64,000 bases of DNA, from positions 1 to 64,000 of the forward strand of contig DATHVP010000123.1 in the NCBI GenBank assembly GCA_035461245.1. The letters are read 5' to 3'. Positions 44,162 to 54,423 of this stretch are shown one piece after another. The notes beneath the pieces are model-generated. The model ran no database searches. It saw only the letters and a program-made list of their open reading frames with translations, and was not told the DNA's origin. This stretch comes from SH-MAG3 sp035461245 (GTDB lineage: Bacteria > Gemmatimonadota > Gemmatimonadetes > Longimicrobiales > RSA9). A program made the position numbers and the translations under genes. Numbering within the stretch: position 1 is the first letter of the stretch; every line of letters starts with the position of its first letter.

Positions 44162-45280
44162 TCAGTTCTGCGTTGACGGGTTGGACGGGTCGTAGTACGG
44201 GCGGAGGTGTTCCGAGAGGAACGCCCAGGTCCGGTTCCACGAGTCAATCTGTGCCGGCGAGTCCACCCGCTCCAGGGTGTCATTGTCCACGCGGCGGCTG
44301 AACGCGTGGCCGCCGGAGCCGCCCCATGGATCCGGGTCTACGTAGATCTTCGTCTCGGCCAGGTCCGGCTTGAGCACATTCAGCTTGTAGATGAGCGGCT
44401 CGGCCTCCTCGAAGTTCACGTCCGTGTCATTCGTCGCAACGTGGACGAGCAACGGCACGTTCAGGTTCTCCACCGTGTAGTACGGCGACCGTTCCTTGTA
44501 GATCGCCCGCTGCTCGAACGGGAGCCCCGCAATCCGCTCCTGCGTCGAGAAGCTGCGCTGGTAGCCCGGCCCCTTGTAGGACAGGCGGAAGAAAAGGTTC
44601 GTCACCGGTACGTTCGCCACCGCGGCCTTGAACGGGTGCTCGCCACGGGCGGTCACTGCCAGGATGGAGATGTAGCCGCCGTGGCTCCAGCCCATGATGC
44701 CCACGCGCTCCGGGTCCACATGCGGCAGGTTGGCCACCATCCAGTCATATGCGCTGGTGTTGTCCTCCACCTCGTAGCCGCCGTAGTCGATGGCATTGTG
44801 GTGGTCCGCGCCGTAGCCGGTGCTGCCGCGGTACTCCGGCGCGATGACAACGTAGCCGCGCTCGACCGCCTCGCGGATGAACGGCCAGTAATTGGGCGTC
44901 CAGTTGCCGTGCACGCCGCCGTGCACCCAGATCAGTGCCGGGTGGCCGTGCCTGCCGCGCTTTTCCAGTGGCTGATAAACGTACGCAGGGATGTCCATGT
45001 CGCCGACACTGCTGCGGTACGTGATCTTGCGGTAGTCCAGCACGCCGCGGCTGCGCGCCTCGAAGATGCTGTCCGTCCGCGCCTTCTGCGCGATGTGGCC
45101 TTCGTAGTTGGCTACGGGGTGGTCCTCGTGGCGGTTGCTCACGTAGAGCTGTCGGGCCCGGTCCGGATCCATCTCCACCTGCCGGGTGGGCCCCTGGGCC
45201 ACACCTGACTGGGCGGTCACGGCGATGAGGAGGGCGGCCCCGAAATAACGGGCCGTATGGCGATTGGGTACCAGCGTCAT
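44162..45280 (-). CDS. S9 family (prolyl oligopeptidase-type) serine peptidase
   Basis: This 372-residue secreted alpha/beta hydrolase has a signal peptide ending in GVAQG. The catalytic Ser is in GWSHGGYIS, the Asp in THE-type loop VATNDTDVNFEEAE, and the His in GSGGHAFSRR. The N-terminal propeller of full S9 peptidases is absent, so it is a short form acting on peptides or esters. ATG 45280 is used. The gene follows susD and is separated from it by a hairpin, so it may be partly co-expressed with the SusCD pair. Confidence 0.88.
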   Translation of the reverse strand: MTLVPNRHTARYFGAALLIAVTAQSGVAQGPTRQVEMDPDRARQLYVSNRHEDHPVANYEGHIAQKARTDSIFEARSRGVLDYRKITYRSSVGDMDIPAYVYQPLEKRGRHGHPALIWVHGGVHGNWTPNYWPFIREAVERGYVVIAPEYRGSTGYGADHHNAIDYGGYEVEDNTSAYDWMVANLPHVDPERVGIMGWSHGGYISILAVTARGEHPFKAAVANVPVTNLFFRLSYKGPGYQRSFSTQERIAGLPFEQRAIYKERSPYYTVENLNVPLLVHVATNDTDVNFEEAEPLIYKLNVLKPDLAETKIYVDPDPWGGSGGHAFSRRVDNDTLERVDSPAQIDSWNRTWAFLSEHLRPYYDPSNPSTQN

Positions 45281-45333
45281 CTCCAGCTCCTGCTGAGGTT
45301 CGGTTCCTGTTGCAAGGTCGGCGGGAAGGCGCC

Positions 45334-45365
45334 ATGCCCGGCGCACGGACTGGTGCGCCGGGCAT
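45334..45365 (-). terminator. Stem-loop after the SusD gene
   Basis: A perfect 13-bp stem with a six-base loop (arms 45334-45346 and 45353-45365) sits between susD and the S9 gene on the same strand. There is no T run, so it may attenuate rather than end the transcript. Confidence 0.6.
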
Positions 45366-45403
45366 CATGTGCCTCCCATGCTATCCTGACGGCGAGGCCC
45401 GCG

Positions 45404-47056
45404 CTACGGGCACCGCGGCAATGTCACGGGGCACTGCTCCGGGTTCGGCGCCGGGGCGGCGCCCGCCTGGCCCCCGCCGGTCGTGTACATCGGCATGCCC
45501 AGCAGCTCCAGCTCGTTGCCCGGCATGGGGTAGTGGATAGGCGTGCCCTCCACGAGGGAGCCCCATGCCCGCGCGTCCCAGTGCGCCACGCCGGCATCCA
45601 CGCCGATCATCTCCATGCGCTTCTCATAGCGCAACGCATCCCACAGGCTGCCACACTCACCGTTCAGCTTGCGCGGTGTGCAGTTCGGTCCGGGCACGCC
45701 GTCCACCGTGACCGGGGGCAGGCCCCCATTGCCGACGCGGGTGATGTTGATGAGCGGGACGGCCTCATCGGCACGGCCGAGGCGGATGAGTCCCTCCGCC
45801 TTCAGCAGGTTCATCTCGTCCACTGTCATGATGAGCAGTGGCCCCGTGTTCCAGCCGGTGTCCCGGCCCAGTCGGTGGTAATAGTAGAACGACCGCTGGC
45901 CGGTGCCGCGTGCCGCAGCAAAGACAGTGGCCGTGTGGCAGCCCATGTACTCGCCCTCGACCGCCAGCGAGTTGGCCTGTTGGTTCGTGCACGTGGCCGT
46001 CGGCGAACTGATGATCCGGCGGTCCTGCACGTTCACCATGACGAACGGCTGGCGGTCTGACCACGGCGTGTTGTACCACTCGATGAATCGGTCCGACTGG
46101 TCCGCCGGCCCGACGACCATGTAGTCCACCCGCATGAAATCGCCGGGCGTGACGGTGCGATGCCGCGCCGCCCGGTGCTTGTAGATGGACTCCATGATGT
46201 CCGGCGTGCCCAGGGGCGCGAAGTCTTCCGTGATGCCCGCATCGATGTGCTGGATCACCCGGTTCCAGTCCACGGCGGCCCGTTCCGCTGGCGAGCGAGC
46301 AGCGTATACCATGGTACGGGCGATGTACGAGTTGATGATCCTGGCGAACTGCTGGTTCGTCAGCGTCATGCCGGGTATCCACTCGCCGGCGGAGTTGCCG
46401 GGCAGGGTGAACGTGTTGTTCTCGGCAATGCGCAACGCCTCAGTGAGTTGGGCGATGGCCGTGTCGCGTACCTCCTGGTATGGCCGGATCAGGTCCTGCA
46501 CGTGGGTCGAGCCCGGCTCGAACCGGATGGTGTCCGTGTCCACCACCTCACTGTAGACCCAGCCCTGATCGTACATGAGTGCGACCTGGGCGTGGGACAG
46601 CCCCTGCACGAACTTGGCGAACGCCAGCGTCCGATCGGTCACGTCCGTCGCGCCCGAAACCAGCCGCAGGTCATACTTGTCAATGGCCTGTACGCCGATG
46701 TTCACGGCGGAGATGATGGAATAGTAAGTGGAAATCGGGACGCGGTTCGGCGAGTTGGGCGAGACCGGCCCGTTGTCGATGGGCTGTCTCGGCTCAACAC
46801 CCGCATCCTGGCCGCCAAAGTCGGTGAAGCCCGTGGTGAATTCATCGGCCGCTGTACTCTGCGCTACAGACGGCGTGCTGCTCTGCGCGCGGTCGAACCA
46901 GCGCCGGAACGACGTGGAGATCAGAGACTCCACGTCGGCGGCACTGCGCACGACGACGTCACGATCGGGGTTGTTCGGGTTCGATACATCCAGGTCCTGG
47001 CAGGCAACGGCGCTCAGCGACAGGGCGCCGGCCACGAGCATGCTGGTCTTTCTCAT
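45404..47056 (-). CDS. SusD/RagB family outer-membrane lipoprotein
   Basis: This 550-residue lipoprotein caps the SusC pore and binds the nutrient at the cell surface. The signal ends LSAVACQD. TPR-like helices follow (SDRTLAFAKFVQGLSHAQVALMYDQGW region), and the C-terminus holds the family's LLKAEGLIRLGRADEAVPLIN motif. It starts 18 bp after susC and shares its operon. Its ligand is likely a peptide or oligomer rather than a glycan, since no glycan enzymes are near; this is inferred from context. Confidence 0.95.
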   Translation of the reverse strand: MRKTSMLVAGALSLSAVACQDLDVSNPNNPDRDVVVRSAADVESLISTSFRRWFDRAQSSTPSVAQSTAADEFTTGFTDFGGQDAGVEPRQPIDNGPVSPNSPNRVPISTYYSIISAVNIGVQAIDKYDLRLVSGATDVTDRTLAFAKFVQGLSHAQVALMYDQGWVYSEVVDTDTIRFEPGSTHVQDLIRPYQEVRDTAIAQLTEALRIAENNTFTLPGNSAGEWIPGMTLTNQQFARIINSYIARTMVYAARSPAERAAVDWNRVIQHIDAGITEDFAPLGTPDIMESIYKHRAARHRTVTPGDFMRVDYMVVGPADQSDRFIEWYNTPWSDRQPFVMVNVQDRRIISSPTATCTNQQANSLAVEGEYMGCHTATVFAAARGTGQRSFYYYHRLGRDTGWNTGPLLIMTVDEMNLLKAEGLIRLGRADEAVPLINITRVGNGGLPPVTVDGVPGPNCTPRKLNGECGSLWDALRYEKRMEMIGVDAGVAHWDARAWGSLVEGTPIHYPMPGNELELLGMPMYTTGGGQAGAAPAPNPEQCPVTLPRCP

Positions 47057-47073
47057 GGTTTCCTCCGGCGCAA

Positions 47074-50000
47074 CTAGAAATTGATCTCGACGCTGGCCGT
47101 CAGCGTGCGATAGTTCGGGTAGTCGAAGTTGTCATTGCGGTCCATGACCGAGCCGATCTCCGGGTCGTAACCCGAGTACTTCGTCCAGGTGTAGAGGTTG
47201 CGCCCGATGAGGGCCAGCGTCATGCGGTCCATGTTGATGCGCGAGAGCAGGCCGCTGCCCGATCCGTCGATCCGGTAACGGACCGACAGCTCCCGGAGCT
47301 TGACGTAGGACGCATCCTCCACGAACCAGTCTATGTTCGAGTTCGCATTGTACAGGGCCAGGTAGTACGCCGCCGGCTTCTTCAGCTCCTCCGGCTTGCC
47401 GAACTGGTCCTCCTCGCCGTGGCGCCACCACTGGTACATGCGCTGCTTCGTGCTGTTGTAGATGTTGCCGCCGACCTGGCTGTCAAGCAGGCCGTAGAAG
47501 TTGAAGTTCCGCCAGCCGACCTGGTTCGAAAATCCCCACTTGAAGCGCGGGTTGCTGTCACCCGTGCGTACGTCGGCGGGTACGCCATCTTCCGTGAGCA
47601 TCCGGAACGGCATGCCCCAGGCATAGTTGACGCCATCGATGGAGATGCTCGTGCCCCACAGCTCCTTGGCCACGCCGTCGCGGAAGGTGTTGCCGGCGCC
47701 AACCGGCACGACGACGCCATCATCATTCACGGCGAACGCATCGCGTGATGACGTGTGCACGCCGCCACGGTGACTGGACAGGTCATCTAGGGTCCGCAGG
47801 AATGTCTGCGTGTAGATCATGCCGATGGTCTCGCCGGCGCAACGATAGCCCAGGCCGGACCGGTTGCACGGGCGGTCGTAGGCCACGATCTCATTGCGGG
47901 AACGGTCCGCCAGCAGCGTCGCCGACCAGCGCAGGCCCGGCCGCTCGATGAGGCGTGCCTCCAGCGTGGCCTCCCACGTGTTGCCCTCGATGGTGCCGGC
48001 ATTCTGCCACTGGCTGGAGAACCCGAACAGCGAGGGCAGTGGCACGTTGATGAGCTGGTCTACCGTGCGCTGGGTGGCGTAGGCGAGCTGGAACGACAGC
48101 CGCTCGAACGCAACCAGGTTCATGCCGAACTCCTGTTCCGTCGACTTCTCCGGACGCAGGTACCTGTTGCCCAGGGTGGCCAGTGACACGCCACCACCGG
48201 ACAGGATGGAGAAGACCTCGTACTGGTCGGCGAAGCTGGGCCGACCGCCGGCGGTGCCGCGGTTGTAGTGGATGCGGAACTCATTGATCTGTTCCACGGG
48301 CCACCACGACTCCTGGGCCATGCGCCAGGCCGCGCGGGCGGCATAGTAGGTGTGCCAGCGATCGCGCGGGCCGAACACGGAGCTGCCCTCCCGCCGAAGC
48401 AGCAGGTTGCCGATGAAACGGTCGTCCCAGCTGAGGTCCGTGTTGCCCAGATACGCTGTCGTCCGGACAAAGCTCTCACTGGAACCGACGGACGGAATCT
48501 TCAGCGCATCCAGGTCGGGGATACCGCCGACAGCCATGTCATCACCACTGGCGGTGAAGGACTCGGCGTCCGTGCGCTCCAGGCTGCCGCGGAACGTGGT
48601 GCGCGTGCGCAGCAGTCCGAAGTCGCGTGCCAGGGACAGGCCCAGCGAGCCGTTCAGGGCGTCATCAACAGAAGCGTTCCGGGATGCGAAGCCCGGGTTG
48701 CCCGTGGCGTAGTCTGGTGTCTTGACGCCCTTGGGGATCCATATGGTTGTCCGGCGGTCCGACCGGTCGTAGCTGGCGTTCACATCCACGGCCAGCCACG
48801 CCAGCGGGTTGTACCGCAGGTCGGCGCTGCCCATCGTGCGCAGGCGCCGGGCCTTCCGGTCCTGCGTGTATATCTGGTACAGCGGATTCGCCCGGATCCC
48901 GGTGGGGTCCGGCTGGAACGCGTACGGCGTGCCGTCCGGATCCGGTTGCAGCAGGTCCACGTCCGGCGAAATGTGGATGAAGTCGAAGAACACGTTGCCG
49001 TACATGTTGTCGCGCTCGGACCGCATGTGGAACGTGCTCACCGACAGTGACAGGTCGTTGCGCAGGCGGTGGTCCAGGTTGAGGCGGAAATCCGTCCGGC
49101 CGTAGCCGTCGTTCTCCCGGACCACTCCCATCTCCTTCTGGTTCGCCACCGTCGCAATCCAGCTCGTGCCGCCGCTGTTGAAGCCGAAGGACGCCGAGTT
49201 CGAGTAGTAGTCGCCCGGCGTGAACAGGGAGTTGACGTGGTTGTACGTCGCGCCAGGATACTGCTGGTCCTGGAACCCGAAACGCGTTGTAGCGGCAAGC
49301 TCCCGCGGCACGACCTCGCCGTCCGAGTTCAGAAACTGGCCCTGCGCGTTCATCTGCAGGTTGTGGTACTGCGCCCACCTGATGGGGCGCGGGATATCGC
49401 TGGTGCCATACTCCGACCGCACCGTGAACCGCGTGCGGTCCGCAGGAAGGCTGGAGCCACGTGTCGTCCGGATCTGGACCACGCCAGCCGCCGCCCGGGA
49501 ACCGTACAGCGATGCCGCCGCGGCGCCCTTCACCACCTCGACGCTCTCAATGTCCAGGTTCGAGATGTCCGCTGAACTCGCGGCCAGAATCACTCCGTCC
49601 ACCACCAGCAGCGGTGCGTTGTCCCGGTTGATGCTCGTGGGAGTGCGCAGCAGGATGCTCACGCCGCTGCCCGGTTGCGATCCGGTCAGCACGGTGGCGC
49701 CGGCTACCTTGCCCTGGATGGCCGCCACCGCGTTCGACGGCGGTACCGGCATGTCCTCCCGGCCGACGCGGGAGACAGTGAACGGAACCATGGCACGGGT
49801 TCTCGCCTCGGTGACCCCTGTCACCACCAGCTCCGACATGCTCAGCACCTGCGTGCGCAGCTCGAAATCCACCGTGGCCGTCTCGCCTGCCCTGACTACC
49901 ACGCCGGCTTCCTCTCCAGGAGCGAAGCCGATGACCTCGACCTTCACCGTGTACGTGCCGGCCGGCACGTTCAGCAGCATGTAGCGGCCGTCCGGATTCG

Positions 50001-50184
50001 TGACCTGACCCGTACGGAGACCTTCCAGGTATACCTGCGCCCCCGCGATGGGGCTGCCTTCACTGCTCCTGACCAGGCCCCGGATCACTCCGGTTTCCTG
50101 GGCGTGGGCCGCCGGCGCGAGCAGGGTAACCATCCCCGCCACCGCCAAGACCAGACGCCACCTCGTTCTGCCAGTTCCCGGCAT
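47074..50184 (-). CDS. SusC/RagA family TonB-linked outer-membrane transporter
   Basis: This 1036-residue beta-barrel moves nutrients through the outer membrane using TonB energy. After the signal peptide (ending AAHAQE), a carboxypeptidase-regulatory-like domain (GVIRGLVRSSEGSPIAGAQ) spans about 30-110. The plug domain follows, with LLVVDGVI and VEVVKGAAAASLYGSRAAAGVV at about 195-235. The barrel covers the rest and ends in an aromatic-type terminal strand (TASVEINF). GGAGGGAG lies five bases before ATG 50184. The peptide-rich surroundings suggest peptide import. Confidence 0.96.
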   Translation of the reverse strand: MPGTGRTRWRLVLAVAGMVTLLAPAAHAQETGVIRGLVRSSEGSPIAGAQVYLEGLRTGQVTNPDGRYMLLNVPAGTYTVKVEVIGFAPGEEAGVVVRAGETATVDFELRTQVLSMSELVVTGVTEARTRAMVPFTVSRVGREDMPVPPSNAVAAIQGKVAGATVLTGSQPGSGVSILLRTPTSINRDNAPLLVVDGVILAASSADISNLDIESVEVVKGAAAASLYGSRAAAGVVQIRTTRGSSLPADRTRFTVRSEYGTSDIPRPIRWAQYHNLQMNAQGQFLNSDGEVVPRELAATTRFGFQDQQYPGATYNHVNSLFTPGDYYSNSASFGFNSGGTSWIATVANQKEMGVVRENDGYGRTDFRLNLDHRLRNDLSLSVSTFHMRSERDNMYGNVFFDFIHISPDVDLLQPDPDGTPYAFQPDPTGIRANPLYQIYTQDRKARRLRTMGSADLRYNPLAWLAVDVNASYDRSDRRTTIWIPKGVKTPDYATGNPGFASRNASVDDALNGSLGLSLARDFGLLRTRTTFRGSLERTDAESFTASGDDMAVGGIPDLDALKIPSVGSSESFVRTTAYLGNTDLSWDDRFIGNLLLRREGSSVFGPRDRWHTYYAARAAWRMAQESWWPVEQINEFRIHYNRGTAGGRPSFADQYEVFSILSGGGVSLATLGNRYLRPEKSTEQEFGMNLVAFERLSFQLAYATQRTVDQLINVPLPSLFGFSSQWQNAGTIEGNTWEATLEARLIERPGLRWSATLLADRSRNEIVAYDRPCNRSGLGYRCAGETIGMIYTQTFLRTLDDLSSHRGGVHTSSRDAFAVNDDGVVVPVGAGNTFRDGVAKELWGTSISIDGVNYAWGMPFRMLTEDGVPADVRTGDSNPRFKWGFSNQVGWRNFNFYGLLDSQVGGNIYNSTKQRMYQWWRHGEEDQFGKPEELKKPAAYYLALYNANSNIDWFVEDASYVKLRELSVRYRIDGSGSGLLSRINMDRMTLALIGRNLYTWTKYSGYDPEIGSVMDRNDNFDYPNYRTLTASVEINF

Positions 50185-50514
50185 TGCTCCCTCCTTCAGT
50201 GTTCACGTGACGTGCTGCGGGTGCTGCGATCCACGGCGGCTGTTGCGTCGGGCCGTGGAGATAAGTGCGATCCGGGCGACTGCCCGCCCCACCACGGCGG
50301 GCGCGGCAGTGTATACCGTTTCGGATACTGAACGCACCGCGGCGGCGGTCGGGGGGCCGGCCGCGGGAGTTGCTCGGGAAAGCAGGCCCGCCTGAAGGAG
50401 GCGGGCTTTGTCAGGAAGATACGCGCGAGACCTCTTGGCCTGCAATAGCGATGGGGACGGCTGGTCGCCTGGCGGGGGCGGGCGGTCCCGCGGCGAGTGC
50501 CGGCGCCTGGGCCG
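50185..50514. other. Intergenic region upstream of susC
   Basis: This 330-bp gap holds the terminator at 50386-50406 and the susC ribosome-binding site. A TATACA on the minus strand (50310-50315) could be a -10 box, but I see no convincing -35. No gene is visible. Confidence 0.6.
50386..50406 (-). terminator. Hairpin terminator after the plug-like lipoprotein gene
   Basis: An 8-bp perfect stem (GCCCGCCT / AGGCGGGC) with a five-base loop, followed by CTGCTTT on the minus strand. It separates the lipoprotein gene from susC. Confidence 0.65.
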
Positions 50515-50904
50515 TCAGGGGCGGTTCACGCCGGTGAGCATGATGACGCGCTCCACGTGTCGGGATCCGAGGCCTGGCAGGGCCCCGGCCTCGACGGCAT
50601 CCAGGACGTGGATGCGGCGGATGGCCTCCAGGGGGACGGTACGGAGGGCCTCGATGCCACCGAGGACGACGCCATCCATGTAGACGAGGATGACGGTTTC
50701 CAGGCGCAGGCTTCGGTCCGGACCCGGGCGGAGCCAGCGCGGGCGCAGTTTTTCTACGGCCTCGTAGGCGTTGCGGGTTTCACTGCGGACGAGGTCCTCG
50801 TAGGTGAGTTCGTTGGGGCTCCCGATGGCAGGCGGGCGTCCGCCGGACAGGCAGGCGGAAAGGGCAGTACTGGAGATCAGGAGCAGCAGGGCGAAGCGGG
50901 ACAT
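50515..50904 (-). CDS. Small lipoprotein resembling a TonB-receptor plug segment
   Basis: This 129-residue protein has a signal ending LSAC (lipoprotein). Its second half (ETVILVYMDGVVLGGIEAL, then RTVPLEAIRRIHVLDAVEA) reads like the end of a TonB-receptor plug domain, where a strand-turn-strand (VDGV) and IERIEVLKG occur. There is no barrel. It could be a free plug-like protein acting with TonB-dependent systems. ATG 50904 is used since it gives the signal peptide. It sits beside susC on the same strand, but a terminator separates them. Confidence 0.7.
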   Translation of the reverse strand: MSRFALLLLISSTALSACLSGGRPPAIGSPNELTYEDLVRSETRNAYEAVEKLRPRWLRPGPDRSLRLETVILVYMDGVVLGGIEALRTVPLEAIRRIHVLDAVEAGALPGLGSRHVERVIMLTGVNRP

Positions 50905-51102
50905 GGGGCCTCCAGGGTCGGGTACCTGATGATGGGATGTCACCGGGGTAATCCGCAACGCCGGACGATGTGCGGCGGCGATGGAGGGGCTGGTGGACCC
51001 GGGCTACTCGTCGCGTGTAGTGCTGGATGCTACACTCAGAAGCGCGGCACTCCTGCCGCGCCGCGGCCTGCGGCCGTGGCCTACCTGAACGGATGTACTG
51101 CG

Positions 51103-54100
51103 ATGCTGACCAAGACGATGGCCCCCCGGCGCGGGCTGGTAGTGGCACTGCTGCTTGCGGTGGCGGTGCCTGCCGCCGGACAGACCCGGTTGTTGCGCTT
51201 TCCTGATGTTCACGGTGATCGTGTGGTATTCACGCACGCGGGTGATCTCTGGACGGCGCCGGTGAGCGGCGGCACGGCGATCCGCCTGACAACCCATCCC
51301 GGGCTCGAGCTGTTCGCGAAGTTCTCGCCAGACGGCCGGTCCATTGCCTTCACCGGCCAGTACGACGGTGACGAGCAGGTCTACGTCATGCCGGCCACCG
51401 GTGGGGAGCCCCGGCAGTTGACGTACTACCCCGCCCGCGGCCCGCTGGCCGAGCGCTGGGGCTATGACCACCAGGTCTACGGCTGGTCGCCGGACGGGCA
51501 GCGCGTGCTGTTCCGCTCATTCCGGGACTCGTGGACGCTGCCGGCGGCGCGTCTCTACACGGTGTCCGCTGGCGGCGGCCCGGCGGAAGCCCTGCCCATG
51601 CCGGTGGCGGGTTCCGGCGCATTCTCGCCGGACGGCAATCGCGTGGTGTACTCGCCGGTCTTCCGGGATTTCCGATCCGAGAAGCGCTATTCCGGCGGGC
51701 AGGCGAACCGGCTGGTCATCTTCGACATGGCGCGGAACACGGCTACGCCGGTCCCGGAGAAGTCCCACGCCCAGCGTGACGCCATGTGGATCGGCGACGT
51801 CGTGTACTACACGTCCGACGAGGACGGCACGTTCAACATCTACTCGTACACACCGGCCACGGGCGCCACTGCGCAGGTCACCCGCAGCACGCAGTGGGAC
51901 GTGCGCTGGCCGAGCGCCGATCCGTCCACGGGCCGCATCGTCTACGAGATGGGCGGCACGCTGCACGTGCTGGACACGCGCACTGGCGAGGCCCGGGCAA
52001 TAAGCATCACGGTCCCGGACGACGGGGTGGCCTCGCGTCCCTCGCGGGTGGCCGTGGGCAGCCAGGTCTCCGGCTTCGCCCTGAGCCCGAAGGGCGAGCG
52101 CGCGCTGTTCACTGCCCGCGGCGACATCTTTACGGCGCCCATCGAGGCGGGTCCAACGCGGAACCTGACGAACTCGTCGGGATCCCATGAAAAGCACGCG
52201 CGCTGGTCGCCGGACGGTCGGCACATCGTCTTCATTTCGGACCGTACGGGCGAGGAGGAGCTGTGGCTGATGGCGCAGGATGGCAGCGGCCAGCCGGAGC
52301 AGCTCACCCGGGGCGGCAGTGCGTTCCGCTACGCGCCGGCATGGTCGCCGGACGGCAGCCGCATCGCGTTCAGCGACAAGGACGGCAGGCTGTACGTGCT
52401 GACCATGGACGGCCGCCGCCTGGCTGAGATCGCCGATGATCCCCGCGGCCAGATCCAGGACTACACATGGTCCCCGCGTGGCAACCACCTGGCCTTCAGC
52501 ATGGCGGACCCGCGAGGGGTCCGCGCCGTGCACGTCTGGAGCGCCGCCGACAATCGTGTGCGCCAGGTGACGGACGGCTTCTTCGGTGAGTGGGGCCCTG
52601 CCTGGGGCAGTGAAGGCGACTACCTCTACTACCTGAGCAACCGGGAGTACGCGCCGCAGCTGTCCAACAATGAGTGGAACTTCGCGGGCAACCGTTCCAC
52701 GCGCATCTATGCCATGTCGCTCCGGCGGGACGTGCCGCATCCGTTCCCGCCACGCAGCGACGAGGTCACCATCACCGCCGCGGAGGATGGGGCATCCGGT
52801 GCGACGGCGGCGACGTCGTCGTCCGCGGCTGCGACGTCGTCATCTCCCACGTCCTCACTCATCATCGAGTTCGACGGCATCGCCGAGCGCGTGGTGCCTG
52901 TGCCGGTACAGGCCGACAACTATGGCGGCCTGAGTGCTGCCGGCGGCCATCTCGTCTACTGGGTGACCAGCGCCGGCTACTACGGCCGGGGCGGCGAGCG
53001 TCAGCCGCAGCTCCGGGTGTTCGCCCTGGCTGATCGCCGGGAGACGACGCTGTCGGAAACGCTGGCGGGCTACGCACTGTCGCAGGACGGCTCGAAGCTG
53101 CTGGTACGGGAGGGTGGCAGCTTTGTGCTGATGGACGCGCGGCCGAATGGTGCCGCGTCAAAGAAGACCGTGGCCACGTCGAACATGTACGTGGACCGGG
53201 TGCCGGCGCAGGAGTGGGCGCAGATCTTCGATGAGGTCTGGCGTCGCTACCGTGACTTCTTCTATGTGGAGAACATGCACGGCTACGACTGGAACGCACT
53301 GCGCGACCGGTACCGGCCCCTGCTGGCGCACGTCGGGCACCGGTCGGACCTGAACTACGTCATCAGCGAGATGATCGCGGAGCTGTCCGTGCAGCACGCC
53401 TACATCGCCGGTGGCGACTGGACCACGCCGTCCAGGCCCAGCGTGGCGCTGCCGGGTGCCCGCTTCGAGTGGGACGCCCGTGCTGGCGCGTACCGCATCA
53501 CGAAGATCTTCGAGGGGCACAACGAGGAGGCCATCTACCGCTCGCCGCTGACGGAGCCGGGTGTGGATGCGCAGGTCGGCGAGTACGTCCTGGCCATCGA
53601 CGGCCAGACGCTGACGGCGGACGAGGATCCGTACCGCCTGCTGCGCCACCGGGCGGACAGGCCGGTGACGCTGACGCTGTCACGCAGCGGCAATGCCCGG
53701 GACGGACGGGAGGTCACGTTCAATCCCGTCACCTCGGAGGCCGACCTGGTCTACCTGGACTGGGTGGAGGGCAACCGTCGTCGCGTGGATGAGATGACCA
53801 ATGGCCGCGTCGGCTACATCCACGTGCCGAACATGGGTGCGGAAGGCATCCGCGAGTTCATCAAGTGGTACTACCCGCAGATCCGCAGGGAAGGCCTGGT
53901 CATAGACGTGCGGGCGAACGGCGGCGGCAACGTCTCGTCCATGCTCATCGAGCGGCTGCAGCGGGAGGTGCTGGCCACGGGCTTCTCGCGGACGGACGAC
54001 CATCCGTCCATCTATCCGCGCATGCCCACGTTCCACGGCAGCATGGTCACCATCCTGGACGAGAACTCGGCGTCCGACGGCGACATCTTCCCGGCCATGT

Positions 54101-54423
54101 TCCGGGAGGCGGGCCTCGGTCCGCTGGTGGGCAAGCGCTCCTGGGGCGGCGTGGTCGGCATCACCGACCGGGGCGGCCTCATTGACGGCGGTGTCGTCAA
54201 TGTGCCGGAGTTCGGCTTCAACAGCGTCACCGGCGAGTGGATCATCGAGGGCTATGGCGTGGACCCGGACATCGAGGTGGACCAGGACCCCATCGCCGTG
54301 CTGAACGGCCGTGACCCGCAGCTCGAGCGGGCCGTGCAGGAAGTGGAGCGACTGATGCGGGAGAACCCGCGTCGCCTGCCGCAGCGGCCGGCACCGCCGG
54401 TGCGCACGCCGGACCGTCGCTAG
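51103..54423 (+). CDS. Tricorn-like S41 protease
   Basis: This 1106-residue secreted protease has a Sec signal ending PAAGQ. Two beta-propellers of TolB/WD-like blades (many SPDG repeats) lie at about 35-360 and 370-620. A low-complexity Ala/Ser/Thr stretch (about 560-590) follows, then a PDZ domain (about 770-860) and the S41 domain to the end. The nucleophile is Ser991 in SASDGDIF, matching tricorn. The catalytic His is likely in SVQHAYIAGGD. It cuts unfolded peptides in the periplasm. ATG 51103 is used; an upstream open frame from 50497 runs over the lipoprotein gene and is rejected. Confidence 0.94.
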   Translation: MLTKTMAPRRGLVVALLLAVAVPAAGQTRLLRFPDVHGDRVVFTHAGDLWTAPVSGGTAIRLTTHPGLELFAKFSPDGRSIAFTGQYDGDEQVYVMPATGGEPRQLTYYPARGPLAERWGYDHQVYGWSPDGQRVLFRSFRDSWTLPAARLYTVSAGGGPAEALPMPVAGSGAFSPDGNRVVYSPVFRDFRSEKRYSGGQANRLVIFDMARNTATPVPEKSHAQRDAMWIGDVVYYTSDEDGTFNIYSYTPATGATAQVTRSTQWDVRWPSADPSTGRIVYEMGGTLHVLDTRTGEARAISITVPDDGVASRPSRVAVGSQVSGFALSPKGERALFTARGDIFTAPIEAGPTRNLTNSSGSHEKHARWSPDGRHIVFISDRTGEEELWLMAQDGSGQPEQLTRGGSAFRYAPAWSPDGSRIAFSDKDGRLYVLTMDGRRLAEIADDPRGQIQDYTWSPRGNHLAFSMADPRGVRAVHVWSAADNRVRQVTDGFFGEWGPAWGSEGDYLYYLSNREYAPQLSNNEWNFAGNRSTRIYAMSLRRDVPHPFPPRSDEVTITAAEDGASGATAATSSSAAATSSSPTSSLIIEFDGIAERVVPVPVQADNYGGLSAAGGHLVYWVTSAGYYGRGGERQPQLRVFALADRRETTLSETLAGYALSQDGSKLLVREGGSFVLMDARPNGAASKKTVATSNMYVDRVPAQEWAQIFDEVWRRYRDFFYVENMHGYDWNALRDRYRPLLAHVGHRSDLNYVISEMIAELSVQHAYIAGGDWTTPSRPSVALPGARFEWDARAGAYRITKIFEGHNEEAIYRSPLTEPGVDAQVGEYVLAIDGQTLTADEDPYRLLRHRADRPVTLTLSRSGNARDGREVTFNPVTSEADLVYLDWVEGNRRRVDEMTNGRVGYIHVPNMGAEGIREFIKWYYPQIRREGLVIDVRANGGGNVSSMLIERLQREVLATGFSRTDDHPSIYPRMPTFHGSMVTILDENSASDGDIFPAMFREAGLGPLVGKRSWGGVVGITDRGGLIDGGVVNVPEFGFNSVTGEWIIEGYGVDPDIEVDQDPIAVLNGRDPQLERAVQEVERLMRENPRRLPQRPAPPVRTPDRR

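Noticed and set aside
44207..45208. A 333-codon plus-strand frame opposite the S9 peptidase
   Set aside because: It is the antisense shadow of a gene with catalytic motifs; its product is rich in Arg/His/Val with no domain.
50497..51102. A long N-terminal extension of the tricorn gene
   Set aside because: It runs antisense over the plug-like lipoprotein and hides the signal peptide that starts at 51103.
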